Shown here: piece after piece, positions 50,464-59,500 of the stretch
Layout of the letters: each line of letters begins with the position of its first letter
Numbering within the stretch: position 1 is the first letter of the stretch
Assembly (NCBI GenBank): GCA_020638655.1
Contig: JACKIC010000001.1
Location: 62,001 to 126,000 of the forward strand
Origin: Planctomycetota bacterium
GTDB taxonomy: Bacteria; Planctomycetota; UBA1135; UBA2386
Direction of reading: 5' to 3'
Length of the DNA: 64,000 nucleotides
The notes under the pieces: model-generated
What the model saw: the letters and a program-made list of their open reading frames with translations, nothing else
What the model was told of the DNA's origin: nothing
The model's database searches: none
Made by a program: the position numbers and the translations under genes

Positions 50464-53123
50464 TCCCGGCAACCGTGCAGCTGCGGCACGCCGCGACAGG
50501 CCTCCACCCCGGCGCGACGATCACGTGGTTCGTGCCCGGCAACGACCCGCAGGAGTGGCTGCGCGAGTTGATCACCTTCGGGGTCGACCTCGGCGCAGTC
50601 ACGCTGCTCGCAGTCCCGCGTTCCGCACTGGATCGGCGGCCACTCGGCGTCATCGCGTTGTTGCCGGCGGGCTCACCACCTCACGCGGTCGGCCGTGCTC
50701 GCCCCTGGACGCGGCGCGCCGACTTCGTGCTGCACCCCGCCGACGCCGAGCTGACGCCGCCGTGCAGCGACGCCGAACTCGAACGCCTGCGCACGTATCG
50801 CTGGCTGGTGATGCACCCCGTCGCAGGGCCCGTGGGCTTCACCGCCGAAGACCAACTGACCGTCGCCGATCTCGTGAGCGTCGACCTGACCGCGGACCCA
50901 TGGGACCGCGCGACGCCCGGGACGGCGGCCGCGGCGCGCCTGTGCAGTGTCGGCTCCGCCGAGCCTCGCGAGTCCGAGACCTTCTTCGCACCGGACGCCG
51001 CGACGATCGGCAAGGCGAACCCGCAGGAACTGCCGCCGCTGCCCTCCGAGCGCAGGCCAAAGACCCCTGGCGCGTCGGCGGCGATCAACGGTCTGGTGGC
51101 CAAGGCCATCCTGTGGTCGACGCGCAACGTGCGGCGCACCGCGAACGCACCGACCTGGATCGACCGCCTGGAGGCGTGGGCCACCCGCCAGCTCTCGCAC
51201 CGCAAGAAGATCGACGACGACAAGCGTCGGCGCGAGCTGGAACGCCTGCTCGCGCTGCTGCGCGACGATCCCGCGAGGGGCCTGCACTTCGCCATCCCGC
51301 TGTCCGGCCTGGGAGACCGCGGGCGGGCGCCGGCGGCAGACCGACTGCCCGAACGCAAAGTGGACTTCTCGCTGCGACAGCTCGACGGCGGCCGAGCCGT
51401 CGATGCGTGGCACGTGGAACAAGAACAGCAGCGCCAGCTCGCGCAGCACTATCGCACCATCGCCAACGCCGAGATCGCCGCGGGCCGACACCGGCGCGCG
51501 GCCTACATCTTCGCGCACCTGCTCGGCGATCTGCGCGGGGCCGCGCAGGTGCTGCGCCAGGGCGGCTTCCATCGCGAAGCCGCCGAACTGTTCGGCGAAC
51601 GCCTGCGCGACTGGGCCGCGGCATCCGACTGCCTCGTGCGCGCCGGGCTGCTCGCCGAAGCCGCCGAACTCGAGCAACGGCTCGACCACCACGAACGCGC
51701 CGGCGACCTGTGGCTGATCCTCGGCCAGCAGGAGGGCGCGATCCTCGCCTACACCAAGGCCCACGAGGAACTCGTGGACCGCGGCGACTGGCTGGCCGCG
51801 GCGATGCTGCAGGCGGAGAAGCTGCGCGATCCCGAGGGATCCCTGCGCCGATTGCACAGCAACCGCGAGGACAGTCCGCAGACGACGGCGGCCTGGCTGT
51901 CGCTCCTGCATCGCTGCCGCGGCATGGACGCAGTCGTGAAGGCGCTGCGAGCCGAACCGCCGAGCTGCCTGCTCGCAGGCGTGCTCGGAGCGTTCGTACG
52001 CCATTACCCCACCTACCGCACCGCGCCGATCCTGCGCGACTACGTACGGCGCACCGCCGCGATGGCGCTGCAGGACGCGCCCCCCCGAATGCGCATCGCG
52101 ATGCTCGTCGCAATGCACCGGGTGTCGCCCGACGACCCGCTGCTCGCTCACGACCTGCGCTGCGCCAAGGAGCAGCTCGACGTGCGCCCTGCGCCGATCG
52201 CGCCGCCGCGGCGTCCTGCCGCGCGCGGCCACGTCGAGCGCGTGCGGACCCAACTGCTGCCGCGCGAAGGCCCGTGGCACTGGTTCGGCGCCAACCACCT
52301 GGGGCTGGCGATGATGAACGACCGGTTCCTCGCCGTGCAGTCCTGGAACGAGAGCAGCCCGCCGCTCGTCGAACCGCACCCAGGCCTGCGGGCGCCTCAG
52401 TTCTGCAGCGCCCGCGGAGCGGCTCACATCTTCCTCGCCACGGGCCTCGGCTCCGAACGACCCGCGCTGTGGCAGACACACACCTTCAGCGGCCTGGTCA
52501 GGCCGATGGTGCGCGAACTGCACCGCGGCACGGTCGCGGCGACCATCGACGACGACGGCTCGCTGTGGACCTTAACACTCAACGAGTCCGAGGTGGTTCT
52601 GCGCCGCGAGAGCACCGCAGGAGACCTGTTCGCGACGTATCGACTCGAACCCGCAACGACGAATACCGACGATGGGCCCCATCTGGTCGCCACCGGCGGC
52701 GTCGCCGTCGCCAGCTTCGGGGACCAGGTCTGGCTCGTGACCGAGACCTCCAGTCGCCGCTGTGTGATGCCGAGCCGCGTCGTCGGCTTGTCGCGCTCGG
52801 CCGAGGCCGGCCGCCAGATCGTGCTCGTGGCCCTCGAGTACGGCTTCGTCACGATCGACCCGCGCCTCGACGAGCTGCCAGAAGCCACGGTCCACGGCCG
52901 CGATCTGCAGGCTCCGACGCTGGGCTGGACCGGCAACGATGTCATCGTCGCCGTCGACGGCCGGCAGATCGCGACCTGGTCGATCGATGCATCGGGAACG
53001 TTGACTGCGCTCGCGGCGGAGTCATGGACGTTCGGCAAGCCGCGCGCCATCCATGCTTCGGATGAGCCGGACCGGCTGTACTTCGTGTCCGCCCCCACGA
53101 TGACGCAGGTGCGCGTTCGATGA
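50460..53123 (+). CDS. Large bpX6-like protein with helical repeats and beta-propeller (ternary system)
   Basis: The 887-residue protein has an N-terminal domain with PLGVIALLPAGS, RADFVLHPADAELTPP and FTAEDQLTVADLV, which matches my recollection of bpX6 domains. Residues about 300-560 are helical repeats of TPR type (AYIFAHLLGDLRGAAQVLRQ, FHREAAELFGERLRDWAAAS). Residues about 570-887 form a beta-propeller (HLGLAMMNDRFLAVQSW, GGVAVASFGDQVWLVTETSS). There is no signal peptide, so it acts in the cytoplasm. It would be the substrate-recognition or effector arm of the ternary system. Confidence 0.75.
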   Translation: MIPATVQLRHAATGLHPGATITWFVPGNDPQEWLRELITFGVDLGAVTLLAVPRSALDRRPLGVIALLPAGSPPHAVGRARPWTRRADFVLHPADAELTPPCSDAELERLRTYRWLVMHPVAGPVGFTAEDQLTVADLVSVDLTADPWDRATPGTAAAARLCSVGSAEPRESETFFAPDAATIGKANPQELPPLPSERRPKTPGASAAINGLVAKAILWSTRNVRRTANAPTWIDRLEAWATRQLSHRKKIDDDKRRRELERLLALLRDDPARGLHFAIPLSGLGDRGRAPAADRLPERKVDFSLRQLDGGRAVDAWHVEQEQQRQLAQHYRTIANAEIAAGRHRRAAYIFAHLLGDLRGAAQVLRQGGFHREAAELFGERLRDWAAASDCLVRAGLLAEAAELEQRLDHHERAGDLWLILGQQEGAILAYTKAHEELVDRGDWLAAAMLQAEKLRDPEGSLRRLHSNREDSPQTTAAWLSLLHRCRGMDAVVKALRAEPPSCLLAGVLGAFVRHYPTYRTAPILRDYVRRTAAMALQDAPPRMRIAMLVAMHRVSPDDPLLAHDLRCAKEQLDVRPAPIAPPRRPAARGHVERVRTQLLPREGPWHWFGANHLGLAMMNDRFLAVQSWNESSPPLVEPHPGLRAPQFCSARGAAHIFLATGLGSERPALWQTHTFSGLVRPMVRELHRGTVAATIDDDGSLWTLTLNESEVVLRRESTAGDLFATYRLEPATTNTDDGPHLVATGGVAVASFGDQVWLVTETSSRRCVMPSRVVGLSRSAEAGRQIVLVALEYGFVTIDPRLDELPEATVHGRDLQAPTLGWTGNDVIVAVDGRQIATWSIDASGTLTALAAESWTFGKPRAIHASDEPDRLYFVSAPTMTQVRVR

Positions 53124-53181
53124 GCGACGCAGGCTCGAACCCTCCGCGCCGCGGCGCTACGATCGCCGCGTACGCATCACC

Positions 53182-54456
53182 ATGACCGAGACGCCTCAGC
53201 ACGATTCCCGCCTCGCCCACGACGTCGCCCGCTTCTGCAAGGAGCAGGTGCAGGACCCGCAGCGCCAGCGCAGCGAGTATCCGAGCTCACCCCTGTGGCA
53301 AGCCGTCGCCGCGACCGGCACCTCGCTGTGGCTCGACACCGGCGACATCGACGCCGCGCGCGAGCTGTGGGTGCGTGAGTTCGTCGCCCTGACGACCAAC
53401 AACACGCTGCTCAACAAGGAGGTGCAGAAGGGCATCTACGACAAGCTGGTGCCCAGCGCGGCCGCGGTGATCAAGAGCGCCGGCGGCGATCTGCCGAAGG
53501 CGCGCCTGGTGCAGGAGATCGCCTTCGTGCTCAACGCCGTGCACGGCCTGCGCCTGGTGCGCACCTTCGACGCCGACGTCTCGGTCGAGCTCCACACCGC
53601 GATCTCGCACGACGCCGAAGCCAGCTACCAGTACGGCAAGCGCTTCGCAGCCATCTGCCCCGACCGCTTCATCGTCAAGGTGCCGCTGACGCCCGCGGGC
53701 CTGCTGGCCGCGCGGCGCCTGCACGACGACGGCGTGCGTCTCAACTTCACGCTCGGCTTCTCGGCGCGCCAGAACTGGCTGATCGGCTCGGTCGCGCAGC
53801 CGACCTGGGTCAACGTGTTCATGGGCCGCATCAACGCGTTCCTCAGCGACAACCAGCTCGGCGACGGCAAGAACGCCGGCGAGAAGGCGACGCTGGCCAG
53901 CCAGCGGGGCCTGCGGCGCCTGCGCGAGACCAAGGGCCTCGACGTGCGCCAGATCGGCGCCTCGATGCGCAACGGCCAGCAGATCGCCGACCTGCTCGGG
54001 CTCGACGTGTTCACGATGCCGACGGCCGCGGCGAAGGGCTATCTCGACAGCAAGCCCGCGCTCGAGACCGTGAAGGACCACACCGGCGACGACCCCGAAG
54101 TGTCGTTCGCGAGCAGCGTCGACGCGCACGCCGAGCGACTCGATTGCTTCTGGTCGATCACGCCCGAGTTCGAGAAGGCCGCCGCGGCCGTGGCGAAGCT
54201 CGACGCGAAGGCCGCGACGGCCAACGACGTACTGCGCGTGCTGGCCGCCAACGGCGCCGGCGACCTGTTCCCGCAGTGGTCGGCGGACGAAGCCGCGCGC
54301 GTCGCCAAGGAAGGCAAGATCCCCGTGCACAAGTCGTGGAGCGCGCGCGTGCGCGCCGGCACCGCGAGCTGGGACGGCATCCTGACCGCGGCGGCGCTGG
54401 CCAGCTTCACGCAGGACCAGCAGGCCCTCGACGACCGCATCGCCGGGCTCGTATGA
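53182..54456 (+). CDS. Transaldolase-family protein
   Basis: The 424-residue protein has the transaldolase barrel: SLWLDTGDIDAARELW, FVALTTNNTLLNKEV, and the Schiff-base lysine Lys166 in RFIVKVPLTPAGLLAARRL. The motif FTLGFSARQ with FMGRINAFLSD is also present. It moves dihydroxyacetone units in the pentose phosphate pathway, or is a related aldolase. It is longer than the E. coli enzyme by about 100 residues at the C-terminus. Its stop overlaps the next start (ATGA). Confidence 0.85.
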   Translation: MTETPQHDSRLAHDVARFCKEQVQDPQRQRSEYPSSPLWQAVAATGTSLWLDTGDIDAARELWVREFVALTTNNTLLNKEVQKGIYDKLVPSAAAVIKSAGGDLPKARLVQEIAFVLNAVHGLRLVRTFDADVSVELHTAISHDAEASYQYGKRFAAICPDRFIVKVPLTPAGLLAARRLHDDGVRLNFTLGFSARQNWLIGSVAQPTWVNVFMGRINAFLSDNQLGDGKNAGEKATLASQRGLRRLRETKGLDVRQIGASMRNGQQIADLLGLDVFTMPTAAAKGYLDSKPALETVKDHTGDDPEVSFASSVDAHAERLDCFWSITPEFEKAAAAVAKLDAKAATANDVLRVLAANGAGDLFPQWSADEAARVAKEGKIPVHKSWSARVRAGTASWDGILTAAALASFTQDQQALDDRIAGLV

Positions 54457-56291
54457 GCGCGCGCGCGTCGGGTGCGCTGGTCGCGGCCGGGTGCGTAGTG
54501 ATCGTGATGGCCACCGCGTGCAGCGCCGGCCCCGCGCCGCGCGCGAACGATACCGCCGCCGCGATCCGCCTCGCGCTGCCGCCGCTGCAGCACACGATGG
54601 CGCAGTGGTTCGAGGAGCGCACCTGCACCTCGTGCCACCACCACTCGCTCGGCGTGATGGCGCTGGCGTTCGTTCGCGAGCGCGGCTTCGCCGTCGACGA
54701 GCCGCAGCTGCAGGAGATGGTCGACCGGCTGAGCAACAGCCCCGATGGCACGATCGCGGCGCTGCAGGGCCGCGGCGCGATCAACCCGGCGTCGGGGCGC
54801 GGCTTCCAACTGGCGGCCCTGGCCGCTGCGCAGCACCCCGCCGACGAACGCACCGACGCGATGGTGCACCTGCTCGCCGGCCTGCACCGCAACGACGGCG
54901 CCTGGCTGTCGGAGAGCCACCGCCCGCCGCTCGAGGACTCGGCCGTGACGACCACCGCGCTGTGTTGCCTCGCGCTGCGCAACTACGGACCGGGCGGCCG
55001 CAGCGCCGAGTTCGCCGAACGCGTCGCCGGCGCGCGGACCTGGCTCGAGCGGCAACAACCTTCGACCAACGAAGATCGCACCATGCGGCTGCTCGGGCTG
55101 CACTGGTGCGGCGCGGCGCCGGCGACGATCGAGGCCGCGATGCGCGACCTGCTGGCGATGCAGCGCGGCGACGGCAGCTGGGCCCAACTCGACGGCGACG
55201 CGGGCGACGCCTACGCGACCGGGCAGGCGCTGGTCGCGCTGCAGCGCGCCGGCCTGCCGACCGACGATGGCGCATACCGCCGCGGCGCGCAGTGGCTGCT
55301 CGACCGCCAGCTCGCCGACGGCACCTGGATCGTGCACACGCGCCGCCGCCACGAAGGGCTCGAACAGTTCGACAGCGGCTTCCCGCACGGGATCCACCAG
55401 TTCCTCTCGGTCGCGGCGAGCTGCTGGGCGGTGATGGCGCTCGCCGCGGAGATCGCGCCGGCGCCTTCGACCGTGCTCGCCGTCGCGCCGCCGCCGCGCG
55501 ACGCGGCGACCGCGCCGCGGCTGCCGGCCCTGCTCGCCGCCGCGGCGTTCGGCACTCACGCAGACCTGCAGCGGCTGCTCGACGGCGGCGCCGATCCCGA
55601 CATGGCCGGCCCCGGCGGCCTGACCGCCCTGATGCTCGCCGTGCACGATCCGCAGAAGGTGACGACGCTGCTGGCCCGCGGCGCCCGGGTCGACGCGCGC
55701 TCGGAACTGCAGAACACCGCGCTGATCCTCGCCGGTCGCGCCAGCCCGCTGGCGACGACGGAACTGCTGCTCGCCAGCCGCGCCGATGCCAACGCCCAGG
55801 ACGAGGAGGGTACGACGGCGCTCACCCAGGCGGTGCTGACCGGCGACATCCCCAAGGTGCGGCGCCTGCTGGCGGCCGGTGTGTCCCTGAAGCAGCGCAC
55901 GACCGAAGGGATCGGAATGATTCATTTCCCTTGCTGGTCTGGAGATACGGCGATGCTTCGGTTTCTGATCGAGGCCGGCGCGGACCCCGCGGAGAGCTTC
56001 GAGGGCAGCCCGCTGCTGGTGCTCGCCAGCACCGACGGTCTGGCCGAGATCGTGCGCCTGCTGCTCGCCGCCGGCGCACCGGTCGATGCACCCGACGAGG
56101 ATGGCCTGACGGCCCTGGCGTGGGCAGCGCGGACCCGCTGGGGCAACGCCGAGATCGCCGCAGCCCTGCTGGCCGCGGGCGCCGATCCCGACCGCGCCGC
56201 GAAGGACGGCCAGACGCCGCGCAGTCTCGCCCAGCTCGAGGACAACCGGCCCGTGCTCGAGCTGTTCGCCGCGACCACGGCGCCGCGCTGA
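54453..56291 (+). CDS. Lipoprotein-like protein with CXXCH motif, terpenoid-cyclase-like toroid and ankyrin repeats
   Basis: The 612-residue protein has an export signal with a weak lipobox (VMATACSAG). CTSCHH follows near residue 53, a CXXCH of the haem c type. The segment to about 340 has the alternating helices of squalene-cyclase/prenyltransferase toroids (LHRNDGAWLSESHRPPLEDS, LLAMQRGDGSWAQLDGDAGD, YATGQALVALQRAG). About seven ankyrin repeats follow (GADPDMAGPGGLTALMLAVH, GAPVDAPDEDGLTALAWAAR). Similar fusions occur in planctomycetes and acidobacteria. No cyclase acid motif is seen. It is coupled to the transaldolase gene by overlap. Confidence 0.78.
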   Translation: MSARASGALVAAGCVVIVMATACSAGPAPRANDTAAAIRLALPPLQHTMAQWFEERTCTSCHHHSLGVMALAFVRERGFAVDEPQLQEMVDRLSNSPDGTIAALQGRGAINPASGRGFQLAALAAAQHPADERTDAMVHLLAGLHRNDGAWLSESHRPPLEDSAVTTTALCCLALRNYGPGGRSAEFAERVAGARTWLERQQPSTNEDRTMRLLGLHWCGAAPATIEAAMRDLLAMQRGDGSWAQLDGDAGDAYATGQALVALQRAGLPTDDGAYRRGAQWLLDRQLADGTWIVHTRRRHEGLEQFDSGFPHGIHQFLSVAASCWAVMALAAEIAPAPSTVLAVAPPPRDAATAPRLPALLAAAAFGTHADLQRLLDGGADPDMAGPGGLTALMLAVHDPQKVTTLLARGARVDARSELQNTALILAGRASPLATTELLLASRADANAQDEEGTTALTQAVLTGDIPKVRRLLAAGVSLKQRTTEGIGMIHFPCWSGDTAMLRFLIEAGADPAESFEGSPLLVLASTDGLAEIVRLLLAAGAPVDAPDEDGLTALAWAARTRWGNAEIAAALLAAGADPDRAAKDGQTPRSLAQLEDNRPVLELFAATTAPR

Positions 56292-56517
56292 TCCGGCGGG
56301 CAACAAGTGCGCAGCCGCGCCGCGCTCCGCGCAGCACGCAAATCGGCCGGAACCCGGCTGCGCGAGGCGCGTTCGCGCCTCCCCCGCCGGAACGACCGGG
56401 GGAATCTGCCGCATGGGCGCGGATTCCCGACCGCGGGGGCACAATCGATGAGCCCACCGGCAATTCGACCCGTTCGCGCGGGTCCAAGACTCGCCAGCCG
56501 CCACGACCAGAGCCGTC

Positions 56518-59500
56518 ATGTCCCGTACCAGCCACCTGGGTGCCGCCCCGGCACTTCTCTCGTTCGTCGCTCTCGCCGCCGCGCTCGCCGCCCAAGGCAC
56601 CCCGATCGGGTTCGAAGAGACGTATGCGCTTTCGGGTGACCGCGCCAAGGCGGTCGCCACGCTGATCCCGGGCACCGACGACTGGTACTACTACCAATGC
56701 CGCGAGCGCCAGGACGCGCGCGACTTCGCCAGCGTGCGCGAGCTGCTCGGCCCCTGGATCCAGCGGCACGGCCGCAACGCCCGCGTGCTCGAGATCGAGA
56801 ACCGCCAGGCGCTGCTCGACTACGACAGCGACCCCGAACGCGCCTACGCGCTGCTGCGGGACCGGCTCGGCCTGCGCTTCCAGCACCAGCGGCAGTCCGC
56901 CGACGAGAACGCCGGCCTGCCCACGCAGCTCGACCCCGAACTGATCAGCCCGAGAACCCTCGCTGAACGTGCGCTGCGCAGCCGCCCCGGCACGGTCGAC
57001 GGCTTCACCGACCACGCGCTGCCCGCGCTGCTGCAGGCCGACCTCACGCCCGACCAGCTGCACAGTCTGCTGTCGCGCCTGTTGCGCCCCGACGTCGACA
57101 ACCTGCCGGCGTTCGTCGTCAGGGACCTCGACCACAAGCAGAGCCGCGGCTTCGGCTCGCTCGGCATCCACAAGCAGCTGCGCCTCGACCAGCTCGAGCA
57201 GTGCGCCCAGCTGCGCCCGTCGCTGCTGCAGGAGAACGAGTTCGTGCAGGCGATGCTCACGCGCCTTCTGCCGACCGTCGACGTCACCTGGCAGGACGAC
57301 CCGCAGCTGCGCGCCGCCCAGCTGCAGCGCCTCTACTCGTTCACGCAGCGCCTCTCGCCCGCGTTCAACTCGCTCAAGGCGCACGTGCTGTTCCACTACC
57401 TGCGGCACGACCTCGGCCAGGGCGCGCCCGACAAGCAGCGTTTCCTCGCCTACATCCAGCTGCCGCGCGACGGCGCCTACGTCGCCCGCGACTACGTGCG
57501 CCGCTTCCAGCGCGGCGACCTCGTCAACCTGGGCGCCACGTTCCCGACCGGGCTGCCCGCAGCCGGCGACGACAGCGCGCTGATCCGCGCCTGCCTCGAG
57601 CACTTCTTCGCCACCGAGGACAGCTACGAGCCTTACGCGACGTTCCTGTTCGACGGCTGGCTCAAGGCCGTGCTCGCCGAGACCAAGCTGCTGCTCGGCC
57701 AGGGCGATCCCGAACGCTGGTACTCGCTGCGCAACGACCCCGCGGCGCTCGAGCAGCTCGAGCAGCGCGTCGAGATCACGTTCCCACCGACGCAGCAGAC
57801 CCGCTTCGCCGCAGGCGACCCGGTGACGCTCTCGGTCGACACCAAGAACGTGCCGACGCTGCTGGTCAAGGTGTTCGCGATCGACGCCTACCGCTACCAC
57901 GTCGAGAAGCAGAAGGAGGTCGACGCCACCATCGAGCTCGACGGCGTCGTGCCGAACGTCGAACAGACCGTCACCTACGACGAACCGCCGCTGCGCCGCG
58001 TGCGCCGCACCTTCGACCTGCCGATGCTCACCGCGCCCGGCACCTACGTGGTCGAGTTCGTCGGCAACGGCATCAGCAGCCGCGCCGTGATCCACAAGGG
58101 CGGCCTGCGCCACGTCGAGCGCACCAGCGCCGCCGGCCAGGTGTTCCGCGTCTACGACGAAGCCGGCGCGCACCAGATGGGCGCCGCCGTGTGGTTCGGC
58201 GGCCGCGAGTACGGCGCCGACGACAAGGGCGAGATCCTGGTGCCGTTCTCGACCGATCCCGGCACCCGCCAGGTGGTGCTACGCGCCGGCAACCGCTCGT
58301 CGATGGCGAGCTTCGCGCACGACGCCGAGAGCTACGACCTGCGCGGCAACGTGCACGTCGACCGCGAGGCGCTGATCGCCGGCAAGAAGGCGAAGATCCT
58401 GGTGCGGCCGCAGCTCACGCTGCGGGACCGCGCGGTGTCGCTGCGCCTCCTGCAGGACGCGATGCTGGTGGTCGTCGCCACCGACCTCGACGGCCGCCGC
58501 ACGCCGCAGGAGGTCCGCGGCCTGACGCTCACCGACGACGGCGAGCTCGTGCACGAGATCACGGTGCCCGAGCGGCTGCAGCGGCTCGAGATCTCGCTGC
58601 AGGGCAAGGTCAAGGACCTCGCCGGCAAGGACGTCGAACTGCGCACCGCCAGCTCGACCTTCGCGGTCAACGGCATGGACAACAGCGCCGGCACCACCAG
58701 CGCGGTGCTGCTGCGCGGCGGCAGCGGCTACGAGATCGAACTTCGCGGCAAGGACGGCGAGGTCAAGGCCGGCAAGCCCGTGCAGCTGCAGCTGCTGCAC
58801 CGCGACTTCCGCGACCAGATCGGCGTGACCCTCGCGACCGACGCGCGCGGCCGGATCGCGCTCGGCAAGCTCGCCGACATCACCTCGATCTACGTGCAGA
58901 AGAACGGCGAGTTCGGCGGCAACTTCATGCTGGTGAAGGACGCCGTCGCACTGCCGACCGTCCTGCACGGGCTCGCCGGCGAGACGCTGCGCGTGCCCTA
59001 CCGCGGCGCGGCGACGCAGCTCACGCGCGCGACGTTCTCGCTGCTCGGCCAGGACCGCGACTACTTCTCCCACCTCGGCCTGAACCGCGGCTTCCTCGAG
59101 CTGCGCGACCTGCCGGCGGGTGACTACTGGCTGGCGCTGCACGACACCGACGACAGCGTCACCGTGCGCATCACCGAGGGCAAACGCGACGGCGACTGGC
59201 TCGTCGGCCGCGAACGAACGCTGCAGGCCAGCAGCGTCACGCCACTGACCCTCACGAGCAGCGAGATCGCCGGCGAGGAACTGCAACTCCGGCTCGCCAA
59301 CGCCACCGCGGCGACGCGTGTGCACGTGATCGCGACGCGCGCGATGCCGGCGTTCGATCTGTTCGCCGACCTGCGCGGCAACGGGCAGCAGCCGCTGCAG
59401 GTGGCGACCCGCGAGATCGCCGACAGCTCCTACGAAGCCGGCCGCAAGCTCGGCGACGAGTACCGCTACGTGCTCGAGCGCCGCTTCGCGACCAAGTTCC

